From the NCBI GenBank assembly GCA_016808115.1, contig JAEQBH010004117.1:356370-420369 (forward strand): a stretch of DNA of 64,000 nucleotides, written 5' to 3'. The position numbers were made by a program, and so were the translations under genes. The DNA is from Tetrastigma voinierianum (lineage: Eukaryota > Streptophyta > Magnoliopsida > Vitales > Vitaceae). The notes below the pieces were generated by a model. The model was not told the origin of the DNA. It did no database searches and was given only the letters and a program-made list of their open reading frames with translations. This document shows positions 1 to 12,060 of the stretch, one piece after another (the first letter of the stretch is position 1; every line of letters starts with the position of its first letter).

Positions 1-1460
1 TGTCTCTACATTCTTCCCTTTCATCTTTGTATAGCAAAAAAGGGAACCATCAAGCAGCACAAAGTTAGGTCCTCAACAATACTTAGGTTTGGTTTGATAT
101 GGATTTATTGTAATTTGTATATAAAAAAAATGATGTTAAAGGTATCAATGTTAAAAGCTCTGTCTACTAAGATTATGATTAATGACTGGTGATTTAAGTA
201 ATGTGAGGATATCGCGTAAGAAGGGCATGTATATGATCGGGCCATCCCGATCACCAGCTCTCACAGTCAAACTTAAACCCGCCATACAAATATCTAACAA
301 CAGATCGCCTCTCGCACAATCCACATCTTTCTACTGAAACGTTACGTAAACTTCCACATGTTCTAATTTCATCGTTTTGGCACCCTCCAACTAATTTCCA
401 TCCCTGCTATTTCTGCTTTCTTTTTTCTCTTTTGTCTAAATTACAACTTAGGGAATGCTAAAAAAACTAAAGAGGAACATATATGGTTGTTTTGAGTGAA
501 AAGATTTAGAATAAAGATGATAAAATAAAAAAATAAAAATAAAAAGACCTCATATATGGGCTAGCTAATTTTGTAAGCAGCAATGCGATCAATAAAATGC
601 AATCAAGCCGTTAAACTCACTCACTGTAGAGTATGACACCCCCATCATCATCATATAATGAGATTAAAACAACAACAACAACAACAATAATAATAATAAT
701 AATAATAATAATCTTATAACTATAGAACAATCATAGATATCACCCTTAGAGTGGAAAGGGATGCGTTTTTTTTAAATTGAGTTAAAATAGAGTTTTGTTT
801 TTTTTTTTTTTTAATTAGGGTGGGTATTTGGATCAAATCAAATGGAGGGCATTTTAGGGAGATAAATTTGTTTTGCCACCGCATAGACTCTTTATCAATT
901 ATTATGAGTTATTTATCAATTATTTTGTTCAATTGGACTAGGGCTAGGTTTCAAAAGCTTTGGGTTTAAATTTTCAAATATTTCATGCTAGGAAACCTAT
1001 AGCAGAGTTTTCCCTTTTCTTCTACTTTCATAATCCAAACAAATCAAATCAATTTTGTTTTTACCACATCTATTGAGTTTGGCTTCAAATGACCCTTTTA
1101 TAAAAACAAATTAATTTTAGGTAACTTTTGAAATTTTTGTTTAAAATGGCCTTCTTATGTCACCATAGGAGAGATGTTTAGATTTTTTTTTATTTTTTAA
1201 ATTTAATTTAGAAGCCGCAGTTTTTAATTACTGTTTTAGTTCAAAAATAAAGTTGTAGTTTCTAACCCTAGCTTCTAACTTGTATTAAAAATTTTAAAAA
1301 TTGAACATATTTCCTCTTTACGCCACAAGAGAGCTATATTGAAACAATGGTTTCAAAATTCACCTAAAATCAATATTTTTTTTTAATAAAAAAGTCATTT
1401 TAACCCCAAACTCTAGATAAATAAAAAGATATGCTAATGAATCTCAGATTAGTGCTACCT
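1..1460. other. AT-rich non-coding DNA beyond the 3' end of the JASON-like gene
   Basis: No convincing coding sequence, RNA gene or transposon termini are visible. The stretch has many A and T runs and one compound trinucleotide microsatellite. A final exon of the minus-strand JASON-like gene could have been expected here, but I could not recognise one. Confidence 0.6.
668..712. repeat. Compound (AAC)n(AAT)n microsatellite
   Basis: About six AAC units run directly into about eight to nine AAT units. This is a simple, likely length-polymorphic tract with no coding context. Confidence 0.95.
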
Positions 1461-3239
1461 CTATATTAATCTCAGACTGAGCCCATGTTCTGCCTTGTAT
1501 GACTTCCAGTAGCTCCCAACAGTCCCTATAATAATGGGCTCTTCTTCATCCGGGCTAGGACTCCGACTCTGGCTCCGGCTCTGGGACGTCCTCAGAGAAG
1601 AAGAAACAGAAGCAGCAGACAGCTGTTGAACCTCTTCCTGTCTTCTTGATGATTTTGCTCCATCAGATGGTGAATTCCCAACAGAAACACTACTAGTTTC
1701 CAACCCCACCAACCAGCTTGAAAGGCTAGCATCCACAGTAATAATCCCTTCGCCATTCAGTTTCCTACTCTGAGCTTCCATACTAATGGATACTATATTC
1801 ACATCCTGCTTAATGTTTTCCTTTTCTTGGTGGGCTGTTCTTGCTTTGATCTTCTTCTTCTTCTTCCATTGTTGAGGACCTTCAATTGGATTCAACACTG
1901 AATCAACAACATACTGTCTCCTCCTCCAGTCTGAAGTGTTGTTTCCTTTCGATTCTCCCGGCTTTGATTCATGAGCTAACACTGGCTTTGCCATTGGACT
2001 GCTATTGATCTCCTCCTCATCATCTGCTGTTGCAGCACAAGAAACTAGTTTTCGAGATTCTAATGAAAAAGGAATATTGATCTCCTTATCATCATCTGTT
2101 GTTCCAGCCCCAGAAACTGGTTTTCGAGATTCTATGGACAAAGGACTATTGATCTCCTTATCATCTGTTGCAGCACCAGAAACTGGTTTTCGAGATTCTA
2201 TTGAAAAAGGAATATTGATCTCCTTATCATCATCGGTTGTTCCAGCCCCAGAAACTGGTTTTCGAGATTCTATCGACAAAGGACTATTGATCTCCTTATC
2301 ATCTGTTGCAGCACCAGAAACTGGTTTTCGAGATTCTATTGACAAAGAAAATAATGAATCTGAGGACTCCTCTTTAATGGCTGCTTCACCCTCATATTCT
2401 TCTTCTTCATCATCAATATTAGTTTCATCTAATTCCTTTACTTGTAATTCTAAATCCTCTAATTCACTGTCACTATCTCTGCAATTCTGGTATCTATGAT
2501 TTGTAGGGTAAGACAATACTGCTGTAGGTGTAAAGGAATTAGAAAGTGATTCACTTTCTTCTCTCTTTTCTCCCACTTTCTCCTCATTGTTTTCCTTGAG
2601 AAAATTTTCCTCTTCGCTTTTGACATTCAAACCAAAAGTAACTTTCTTTGTGCTATGGATACTCAAATCATCCTCAACTTTCTCTCTACACACAATTTTT
2701 TTTAAAAAAGGAAAAATTATAAATTCGATTAACCAGAAACTGCTATAAACATATCAGAGCACAGGAGGAAAGCTTACTTCGATTCTGGAATGGTGATGAT
2801 GGGGTTTTCGATCTTCTCTTGCTTTAGGGGTTCAGGAAATTGACGAGCTTCATGTTTCTGTGACAAATATCAGATTAAAAACAAAAAAAGAACCGTTCAA
2901 CTAAGGAAACAAAAGTATAAACATGACGCTCTGTTTGGTTGCTGAGAAAATAGGGGGAAATTTTTTTTCAGAACTATATCTTGTAGTTCTTTTGGGTTTC
3001 AGATAAAAAACATGAAACCCAGATTCGGTAGTCCCGTTATTTCATTTCTCCCACATTTTCTCGCCAACCAAACGGATCAATAGATGAACAGTAGACCAAA
3101 ATCCAAAAAAAAATCCAGATCGTCTGCAAGACAAAAGCTTTAGAAAACGGCTTACCTGGACCCCAGATGTGATTGGATTTAATGAATTTTTTGATTTCCG
3201 ATTCTTCGAAATGCCCAAACAAGCGAAAAAGCACCCCAT
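1461..3239 (-). CDS. JASON-like: JASON-like protein, three exons (3156-3239, 2778-2857, 1461-2685)
   Basis: Exon 1 starts with MGCFFACLG, the hallmark N-terminus of plant JASON proteins, and ends CAG|GTAAGC in phase 0. Exon 2 follows an acceptor CAG and ends AA|GTAAGC. Exon 3 follows TGTAG and restores the frame, giving about 462 residues. Conserved blocks visible: LSIHSTKKVTF near the start of exon 3, a central acidic region, a W-R-R-R-Q-Y block, DASLSSWL, and near the end PIIIGTVGSYW. Known of the family: Arabidopsis JASON controls spindle position in male meiosis II and so pollen ploidy; other members are poorly studied. The protein is soluble, acidic and probably largely disordered. Odd points: five tandem in-frame repeats of 22-24 residues, and a C-terminus that stops about 17 residues after GTVGSYW, where relatives usually continue with a further conserved tail. 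The last exon may be lost or mis-spliced. Family call is strong; completeness is uncertain. Confidence 0.8.
2007..2354 (-). repeat. In-frame coding minisatellite, five units of 66-72 bp
   Basis: Five adjacent units begin at 2007, 2079, 2151, 2217 and 2289. Lengths are 72, 72, 66, 72 and about 66 bp, all multiples of three, so the frame is kept. Each encodes a variant of KEIN-SPLSIESRKPVSGA plus a short Asp-rich linker. The last four units form two copies of a 72+66 dimer that are nearly identical, so the latest duplication copied a pair of units. Confidence 0.95.
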
Positions 3240-3344
3240 CCAGAGCCCACTGATTATCTAAAAAAAAGTGTTTTGTTTCAAAAGCAGGAGGATGCCGAGC
3301 GAGACGTAGCCATTCATGATATAAATATTGTGGGCTTGAAAATA

Positions 3345-3399
3345 TAACCGTTGGAAAATGGTGGGGGCACGTGCCATCACGCCTTCCCCGGCACGTGGC
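3345..3399 (-). promoter_or_regulatory. MSA (mitosis-specific activator) element and paired G-boxes upstream of the JASON-like gene
   Basis: On the minus strand 3355-3345 reads TCCAACGGTTA, a perfect match to the MSA consensus YCYAACGGYYA bound by three-repeat MYB factors of G2/M genes. It lies about 106 bp upstream of the ATG at 3239. Two G-boxes, GGCACGTGCC (3366-3375) and GGCACGTGGC (3390-3399), lie just upstream, 14 bp apart. A TATATAAG-like box (about 3435-3443, minus) could place transcription start close by. Motifs are seen directly; function is inferred. Confidence 0.65.
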
Positions 3400-3479
3400 T
3401 GGCTTAAAGTACAAAATTTCTTTTCTTTCAGTATCCAAATCACTTATATAATGAAACAATGAACTATAATTACACATCA

Positions 3480-4469
3480 TATTTTTTTACAACCACTAAT
3501 TAATAATTTTAATAAAACAAATCCAACGAAAAAGGAGGTTGACTTTTAAGTCAATATAGTTGTGAAAAAAAAGAGACAAAACCAGTATGTTGAGATACAG
3601 TATGCATTGTATTCAGTTTTTAAGTCACTGTTTTTTGTCAAAACCAGCATGTTGATCCTCGGGGTATTCAAATTGTTTTTTTTTGTGTTTCCATTTTTTC
3701 ATTCTGCTGCACTGTAAAACCTTACTTTCTGCTGCACTGTAAAACAATTTTTTTTTTCCTGCTGCATTTTTTTTTTGCAAAACGTTCAGTACGTGTACTA
3801 CTGCACTGGTTTTTTGTATTTTTAATTTTTTATTTTATAAACTTGAACTTCAGTTCTGGTATACAGAACTGCCAAAAATTTGAGCTGATTAATTTAAACA
3901 TTGATATCAGTTTACATACATATGTTTGCTCAGGATTTGTTTGCACTGGATTTAAGTAATTTATTTTAGATATAGATCTCGCCTCGAATACATAACTTCC
4001 TGTAATCCGTATTTTGTCGCACTGTGTTTTTGTTCTTATATATGACAAATACCTTTTACTTCACATAATTGTAGATATATATAAGTTGATATATCAGTTT
4101 ATATATAAGTTTTACTTAACAGAATTCGGTTCTGAAAATCTGTTTGGTTGTAATATATTTTATTTGTTTTGCTCAGAATTTGGCTAAGCAATTTTTTTTG
4201 ATACTGTATTCTGCAAAAACATTTATTTGTGCTCAGAATTTGGCTAAGTCACATTTGTTAATTTTTAAGATATTGTTTCGTGAATAAGAGCTACTAAGAT
4301 TCAAAACTCGGTTTTATTTAATAACATTTGGCTAGGTCATTTTATTAATTTAATATACCAAGCTTCGGAACAATTCTGCCTCAAGAGAATGACTACTGAT
4401 TCTACCCCCATTATGTGCCTCCTCCAATGCCTGTTATAGCGCCAATGACTGTGAGTCATGGAGAGAAGC
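3480..4469. other. AT-rich intergenic DNA with short duplicated phrases
   Basis: No gene found. Short local direct repeats are present: CTGCTGCACTGTAAAAC occurs twice near 3705 and 3730, and GCTCAGAATTTGGCTAAG occurs twice near 4171 and 4230. These suggest small tandem duplications in decayed sequence. Confidence 0.55.
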
Positions 4470-6650
4470 TGTAAGACCCGAGAAATTCCAAATTATGGAA
4501 TAAGGGCAAAATCGTAATTTCGATTACAAAATTTTAATTTTGGTTAAAAATCCGTGATTTATTCTCTAGATCTCAGATGACGAAACGGATTGCACCGTTG
4601 GAATTGTCTCGCGAAATCTAGCTAGAAAGTAAAATTCGTCGACCTGCATACGGAAATAAGACGCTGGTGCACGCGCCGTGCCAGAACGAGCTCGGCGCGA
4701 CGAAAGTCACTATAACACGTACTCATGTGCCATGAGGGTATGAGAGTATAGAAATGATGAAAATGGACTCGCCGGTGATAGTGCCTAATATCAAACTGGA
4801 AATGAAAGGACATAAATCTGGCCATTTTGTAGTTTCAAAGCCACCAAAGACAAAAGACAGAGCAACACTGTCTTTCTTCATTAAACCAAAAAGAGGAAAA
4901 CGTGAGAAAAGGAGAAAATCAAAATCCTGGGGTGAGCTTCATTTTTTGGTGAGAATTCTTTAGAGAGAGAAACTTCTCTCTGTAAATACACGATCCAACT
5001 CGTCAGTTTCCTGAAGACAAAGAGTGAGAACCCGCTCATCGCAGAGGTCATGCGCACTGATTGTAGCTTTCTTCTAAACTCTCGAGGTGTGGGTTTCTCC
5101 TACTTGAGTTTCTTATTCCTTCTTAAGTGTTTTTCAATGTTTCTACGAGACGGCGCTCAACGCCAGGCAATGACTGGCCCCAAACTCGGGATCACCTGAT
5201 AGGAATTTTTGGAAACCAAAATGCCGGGTAGCCAGAACCGTGAGGGCTGTTTCGGTGTTTCATTTCACCAAAATTGCATAAACCAAGTATTTGTTGGTTT
5301 AAGGCCGTGAGGGGTCAAGCCGACGCCCCAAAACTTTAACCGAATCGGCTGAAAATTTTTGAGAATTTTTGATCGGGCCTGCGACACCCGTAATTTGGGG
5401 CTGCTCAAGGTGGCATTTATGCATTAAAATCATGCCTTGATTGAAATCGGGTCGAATGGCCGTGAAATGCCGTTCACAAAGTGAACCGATGAATGGTTGT
5501 GTGTTTGAACCAGAAACTCCAGGTTTTACCGCTCATAGTGAATAGTGACACAAAAAATATATTTCAGGTGAAATGTGTTCGGGTCGAGTGATTCAAGCCG
5601 ACCAAGCCAGATTTGATCAATAGCCCAAGTGAGCTAATTTCGATGTATGAGTTGTATAATTCATAACATGATCAGGCGATTCAATTATGCTAAGATATTC
5701 ACGCTATATATTTCCGTACGACAAATCGTGATTGAACCGGTATACATGCATTCCATATGCACTCTAACACCCTAGATTATGCGAGCGAAAGTATGCAGCT
5801 CCGTAAAATTTGCCTATGTCAGTTTCAGAAAACATAAATTACCTGAGGGTGGTCCAAACTAAAATATCAATCGTCTGAGCGCCCAATCGATATTCATCTG
5901 AGGGTAGTCCATTAAACAAAGAATATATCAATCGGTCGGAAATACCAATCGATATATATATCTCATCTATAGCCCAAAACAAATAATATATCAATCGTCG
6001 GAGCAGCCCAATTGATATATATACATCTGAGGGTCATTCCATAAATAAACAAATTAATAATCTCATACGAGGCTTAAAGAGTGTGAGGGAGCTTCCGTGA
6101 GGACCTCTGATCCGAGTCAGTCAGTAGACATTCAAGTAGGACTGCATCATTAATGCGCTGCTTAATTTTGGAACATCAGACCGCACTTAGCGCGTAGTGA
6201 AATTAATTTCTGTGGCGATTTCCACCGAAGATACCACCACACTGACCCCTTTACTGCGTATACGGAGCGTATAGGAGATCGCCGCCCTAGAGGTCGAAGT
6301 TCTAAGAAAGCCTAATGTGGCTTTGTGGTTTACATGTATGAATTGAAAGTATTTTAATAAAATGTGATAAGAGTAAATATTTGAACTCTAGGAACTATTT
6401 GGATATAGTCGATTCATAGTCGGGTATGTTTCCTACGGATATTGTAGTATGGGCCCAAGAGGCCGCTTTTATCCATATTTGTATCATTGTGACTATATCG
6501 ACTCACAAATGTGCTCTACGAAGGGATTCATCTGGGGTAGCTCCCGTACAAAGCGAGACTCGTCGATTTTCCTATAAGGTCGGCATGGACATCCACTTGT
6601 ATTTCATGGCTGACGGCATCAATCCATCCCGGCCAAGGCCATGTGGTCGA
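4470..6650 (+). mobile_element. Ty3/gypsy LTR, plus orientation, solo or truncated
   Basis: Starts TGTAAGACCCGAGAAATTCC, the same LTR head seen in minus orientation at 8672 and 10164. The phrases AAATCGTAATTTCGATTAC, 'ctctagatctcagatgacgaaacgg' and 'gcgaaatctagctag' recur in those copies. The LTR contains an internal minisatellite. No primer site or gag follows; instead it meets an oppositely oriented LTR. The 3' end is estimated from alignment by eye with the LTR at 27480-29168 and is uncertain by about 100 bp. Confidence 0.75.
5843..6060 (+). repeat. LTR-internal minisatellite, about four units of 55-66 bp
   Basis: Units carry CTGAGGGT-GTCCA, then AATATATCAATCGTC-GAGC, then CCCAATCGATAT. 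The lead phrase recurs near 5843, 5898, 5963 (degenerate) and 6029. A related but diverged array is visible in the minus-strand LTR around 7330-7470. Confidence 0.75.
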
Positions 6651-6744
6651 AAAAGTTAAATGGAACAAGACCAAAATGTGATCGCCCAAATTCCTGTATT
6701 TGCTTACTACCCGTCAACTCATGGAACATTCTGAATGCTCTAAA

Positions 6745-8672
6745 GTGACCCGACATCTCTCACTAAAATCGAGCGCAGTCTCCTTTGTACCTGAGCTTTA
6801 CCCTTAATACAACTCCGTCCCAACACATCCAACATCCACCACATGTGGTCCAAATGAGAGTAAATAATGACCACTGGGTCTCCCTCGTGATCATCACTCA
6901 ACAAATATATCCCAAATCCAAATACATATATCTCATGGTTCAAGAGTCGATAATTCACCTTATACAAACATATATCAAAATTCTAAAATTCTAATACATG
7001 TTATTATTAATAAACCAAAGCCACAACTCGATTCTCTCTTCTAAAGCTCACCCTCCCCTATGGATGAGCTGCCTCTCGTGCGCCCCTCGTACCAAAATAA
7101 TATCCCCGACAGTACTGAGCTAACGCTTAGTAAAGGAATCACACTAATTGGCTACTTCCACCTAAGTGCATATAATGTCTAAATGAAACATACATTCAAG
7201 TAAATGTGTGATCCTACTAATGTCTACATGATCATCTCATATCCCGAGTCCTCACCGACTTCACACTCGCCTCGCTTCACATATGAGAAACCTTATTTTC
7301 AACAAAGATGTTTGTTTTTATTTATGACAACCCTCCGATATAAGTAGTCAAATGATCGACCCGATATTCTATTTGGGGTTGACAACCCTCCAATGTATAT
7401 CACTGGGCCGACCACGTATTGATATTTTATACTTGACTACCATCCGATAATTATTATTATTTAGTCAACCCTTCAAACCATTCTCTCAAGAATCACCTCA
7501 TGCACTCACTCTTATCAGTTTCTGGGGTGCCCTGGCAAAGGCATATGGGAGTGCATAATGTCACTCAATTCAATTATATAACACATGTAAATATATAATA
7601 ATGCATATATTCACATAATTTAAATCACAATAAACATGTCATGTAATTTCACAATTCATTACACCAAAAATTAGCCTTACTTTGGCTAATTATCAAACAC
7701 GTTAAATTCAACTCTTGAATTACTAACCAACACATTATTTCACAAAAATTACTTCGAACACTATTTATATGAACAAAGTGGAAACCCTGCCAATAAGCTT
7801 CCCACTACCAATCATCGGTTCACTTCGTGAACCCGAATTTCACGGCCATTTCCGGCCCTATACACATCACAATACAATTTATTCAACAATTTCCAACTCA
7901 AACACCCAAAATAGTCCGTGCAATGTCACGAAATGTCCAAATGATTTAAAACACACTTTGGCCCCAAGCTAGACTGACCAAACTACTGCTCAAGGCCTCA
8001 AACCAACAAACATTATAAAACACTTGGGCCAAAGTGTAAAAACCTTAAGTAAGATGAAACCCTACCTTCAAGTTTGACGAAATCCCTAAAACCGAGTCCA
8101 CGCTAGAGTCTCCGTGTAGAGCAAACTTTCCTTCTTCGCCTCAAGAATTCCGACAACAGACGGCAGAAATTTGTGGTGAAAAGTCTCTCTCTCTAAAAAA
8201 AGAAAATCGCACAACCTACCGCATCTAATTCCTCTTCCTCTCACATTTTCTCTCCGATATTTGGAAGAGACGCACACTATTCTATTTTTAAGATAATATT
8301 ATCATTTAATCATTTTCCAAATTGACCATTTTGTCCCCAAGCTTTGGATTTCCGACATTTAGCACTATCTCGGTTGTCCATTTTCATCGTCTCTCTACCC
8401 ATGCACCTTATGTAACATGAGTACATGTTATATGTGACTTTTTTCATATCAGATTTTGTTTTCCTAAGACCAGATATTTTGATGCCCTCAAAAACGTAAA
8501 TTCCAACCGTCCGAATTCCACGAAATTCGATGTGGTAGCTAGATTTCGCGAGACGACCTTAAATGTTGGAAACCAAGCTCACATCCGAGATCTAGAGAAT
8601 ATATTTCATAATTTTTTACCGCAATTACGATTTTACCCTTTTTTCATAAATTGGAATTTCTCGGGTCTTACA
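6745..8672 (-). mobile_element. Ty3/gypsy 3' LTR, minus orientation
   Basis: On the minus strand it begins TGTAAGACCCGAG (8672) directly after a polypurine tract AAGGAGGGGAGAA (8673-8686), as expected of a 3' LTR. It continues to about 6745, ending near GTCGGGTCAC. The downstream part resembles the end of the LTR at 27480-29168 (for example 'aacatgtattagaa' and 'gatatatttgttgagtgatgat'). The decayed pol of the same element lies just upstream on the minus strand. Confidence 0.75.
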
Positions 8673-8689
8673 TTCTCCCCTCCTTAAAA

Positions 8690-9240
8690 GGAATTTCGTC
8701 CCGAAATTCTGGACAATCAAACACTCACATGCATATGCAACGTGCACTATACCATGCATAAATTCGACTAAACCACGACCTTCATCCCTAAACAAGAAGG
8801 GCGGCCGGTGGCCCGCATCGTGTCTTCGCCTCCCACATTGACTCCCTCCACTCCATAAAGGCCGCCATAGCATTCCTCACTACCTCACGCCTTAAGGTCG
8901 CAAAACCCGATCACGGCTTATCCAAAATGCATACTGTCCCTCCCCGACAACCCATCGCCAACCTTAACTGCTCCCAAATTTGCGTATACCCGCAGCACGG
9001 AGACGTGAAATACCCTCGTGACACCCGACATGCCGGGCGGCAACGCCAACCTAAGACGCCATAAGGCTCATCCTCTCGAGTATCTCGAAAGGCCCAATAA
9101 ACCTAGGCGATAGCTTCCCTCGCTGCCGAACTTAACCACTCATCTCTTAGGCATCACCTTTAAGAAGAGTGATCCCCAACCTCGAACTATAAGGGTCGAC
9201 GTACATCTCTGCAGACACCTTCCGCCGCCTCCGAGTCATA
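8690..9240 (-). pseudogene. Ty3/gypsy pol C-terminus (integrase C-terminal / chromodomain-like region), broken
   Basis: The minus-strand translation shows the usual gypsy integrase tail order: a PRF(L)GPF-like stretch, then A-LPP-LSGV--VFHVS-LR, then the linker and a degenerate PVRI-LR-KAIPLVKV-W-like tail ending close to the polypurine tract. Frameshifts and stops interrupt it throughout. In a working element this enzyme inserts retrotransposon DNA, and the chromodomain-like tail guides it to chromatin. Its upstream part is cut off near 9240 by another LTR fragment. Confidence 0.65.
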
Positions 9241-10164
9241 TTCAACTGGGGTACCATTCATGGTCACTATCTGTCACTATTCATGTGGTAACGCACTTCT
9301 AAGTGCCATCTGCTCACTACACCAATTCGAATCGGTTCCACTTCCCTCATGAACTCAGGTTCCCCTGCCGCCATTTCCGGCCCTATACACATCAAAATAC
9401 AATTTATTCAACAATTTCCAACTAAAACACCCAAAACAGTCCGTATAGTGTCACGGACTGTCCAAATGATTTCTAAAAATTCCACATTTGGCCCCAAGTT
9501 TTCGCATCAATCAAACTACTGCTCTTCAAGGTCTCAAACCAACCTAACATTATAAAAACACTTAAATAAAGTGTAAAACCCAAGCAGATGAAACTCCTAC
9601 CTTCAAGTTTGACGAAACTCCCTAAACCTAGAGTCCACGCCAGACCGCGCAGCGCCTTTCTTCATCTCACACCCGACGACGGGATTACGAAATTTTAGAG
9701 AGAAGTCTCTCTCTCTTAAAAGAAAATCGCTTACTGTACCATCGATCTAATTCCTCTTTCTCTCACGTTTTCTCCTTGATATTTGAAGAGGCAATGGCTG
9801 CCACTGATTTTGGCATGTATCATTTCTCATTTTTCCAATGACCGACATCCTGACTTTGGATTTGGAGCATTTGGCGGCTATCTGAACAATCATTCGATAA
9901 TCTCTCTGCCCATGCACCTTATGTAACGTAGTACGTATATGTGACTTTTGTCACATCAGATTTCATTTTTCGGCACCCGATACTCGATGCCTCGAAAAAT
10001 GTGTAAATTATTGTCTTGGAGATTCCCGCAGTCCGACGTGGTAGCTAGATTTGCGGTGATTCAACGATGAAATCAGTTTCGTGTCAGATCCCTAGAGAAT
10101 AAATTTGAATTTTTACGAAATTACGATTTTACTTTTTCGAATTGGAATTTCTGCGGGTCTTACA
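9240..10164 (-). mobile_element. Ty3/gypsy LTR fragment, second minus-strand copy
   Basis: The minus strand reads TGTAAGACCCGCAGAAATTCC from 10164 and keeps the phrases of the first LTR, including 'ggccgtaaatg..ggcgg' (about 9360-9380 on plus: 'gccatttccggccctatacac', also at 7847). It is about half the length of the other copies, so it is truncated at its 3' end. It abuts copia sequence at 10165. Confidence 0.7.
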
Positions 10165-10299
10165 CAAAGGTGGCAACAAAAGATGTTGTTCTGCATTTTT
10201 AGAATTTGGCGGATTTCCTTGAGAGGATGCTCGCGTGAAGGAAGATGAAAACACGACATCTGAGTGGTTGTCGTTGTGGAAGCATGAAGCATCTTGGGA

Positions 10300-11110
10300 T
10301 TTCTTGTGTCATAACCTACCTCTGAATGGCACGGACAACACACTATATAATGTGTGCGCCTTGATACTAGAGCTATGGAATCCTTGAGCAAAGGAAGTCT
10401 GAGGCCCAGGGATGCGGGGCTCGAAGTTTGTAGTGGGAAAATTCTAAACTACAAGATGCTTGATTCAGACGGTGATCGACGAGTTCAGATCCTGAGTGAT
10501 TACGCACATACATGGAAGGGATGTCTCGATGAATCCGCTGAGTGGGTACACTTGGTGTGAAAGGAATTGCCACCGCTATGGAAAGAATTCGAAAAATTAC
10601 AAAGCATAGCGGAAGGAGTAAGGACTTGAGGGCTTGATGGTGGGCGAGGGTGAAGACAATAGTGCATGCGAGGAGAGGCCAGCGGAGCTTCATGGAATCG
10701 AGACGATGTTGTTGTGGAACGAGGGGCGACCTCCTGATCACGAAGAGGAAGCCGGTGCAGCGATTGAAGCAAGATCCTACGAAGAAGTTCAAGGCAAGTG
10801 CTATGTGTGCAACAAGCGAGAACCTTGGAGTGCTAGGGCCCATTTGTAAGTCGCGAGGAACAAGGGAATCCAGAAGAGAGAAGCGCCCTCGAGCCCGATG
10901 TGACTGGAAGTAGACGATGTCTCGTACATGAACCTCGGCGGCGTAGTCTTTGGGGTGAACTGTTGGCGGCAATACCAAGGAATGGTGGGTGGACACGGGG
11001 GGCCACTCGTCATGTTGCTCCAGACAAAGAAGATGTTCTCATCATATCAAACCATAGATAATGGAGAACAACTCTTTATAGGCTGTCCTCTTAACTTCGA
11101 GGTTGAAGGC
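10300..11110 (+). pseudogene. Copia gag and protease remnant
   Basis: Recognisable pieces occur in shifting frames: LYNVCAL and KILNYKMLDSD (gag helical region), LPPLWKEF, a zinc-knuckle remnant KKFKASAMCATS in place of the expected F-K-G-xC-xxC, and EWWVDTGG, a degenerate copy of the protease active site (WxxDSGA family). At least five frame changes or stops separate them. In an intact element gag packages the RNA and the protease matures the polyprotein. Confidence 0.65.
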
Positions 11111-11119
11111 CATGGGAAG

Positions 11120-12060
11120 GTAGTAGAGAGATGACATCGGGGCGGGGAACTTACTCTCAATGATGTGTTGCATGTGCAGAGAAATTCGAAGAATCTAATT
11201 AATGCGGATCATTGTTGAGTAAGAAGGGCTTGAGTTGGTGTTTGTCTTAGACAACTTCATCCTCTACAAAAAATGGGATGTATGTGGGAAAGGGAATGCA
11301 TGAGCAATGGAAACTCTTCAAAATGAATGTAATATTTGTTGTACCTCTATTAAGAATATCAATAAAAGGCACGTCTTACCTTATATGCTTGAATCTTCAA
11401 ATGTGTGGCATGGTAGAATAGGACATGTTAATTATGATACATTGCGCAGATTAATTAATATGGAATGTTTGCCTAATTTTAAAATAGATCCAAATCATAA
11501 ATGTGAGATTTGTGTGGAATTTAAACTTACAAGAACTTCCTTCCAATCAATTGAAAGAAGTAGTGAACCTCTAGAATTAATACATTCAAATATCTGTTAT
11601 CTGAAATTTATTCAAACACGAGGTGGTAAGAAATATTTTCTTACATTAATTGATGATTACATAAGATATTGTTATGTTTACTTATTGAGAGTAAAGATGA
11701 GGCATTGGAAATGTTTCAACATTTTAAGAATGAGGTGGAGAACCAACTTGATAGAAAGATCAAGGTGATAAGAAGTGATAAAGGTGGTGAATATGAAGCA
11801 CCTTTTGGTGATTTTTGTTCACAACATGGTATAATACACAGCAGGCGCACCTATTCACCTGTGTGAAATGGGGTTGCTGAACCTAAGAACAGAACTTTAA
11901 AAGAAATGATGAATGCATTACTATTAAGTTCTGGACTACCTCTCAAAATTTGTGGGGAAGCGATTCTTTTCGCAAATATATTCTCAGCTAGAGATACCTC
12001 CTGAGAAAACCCGATAAATCCCCTTGCAAGTTGTGGAAGAAGTCGAGAAGACCTTCTTAC
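11120..12060 (+). pseudogene. Copia integrase, broken
   Basis: A 153-codon open stretch (11307-11768) holds the GAG-pre-integrase zinc domain: VWHGRIGHVNYDTLRRL, then CEICVEFKL. It then enters the catalytic core with LELIHSNICY (the expected first Asp in HSD is Asn here) and YFLTLIDDYIRYCYVYLL. After a frameshift near 11700, VIRSDKGGEY (second Asp region) is readable to 11866, ending in an in-frame stop (CCTGTGTGA). The catalytic triad is incomplete, so it is inactive. Confidence 0.85.

Noticed and set aside
2005..2499. Plus-strand Ser-rich open frame opposite the JASON-like gene
   Set aside because: It is the antisense shadow of the repeat-bearing exon; its apparent repeats are the minisatellite read backwards.
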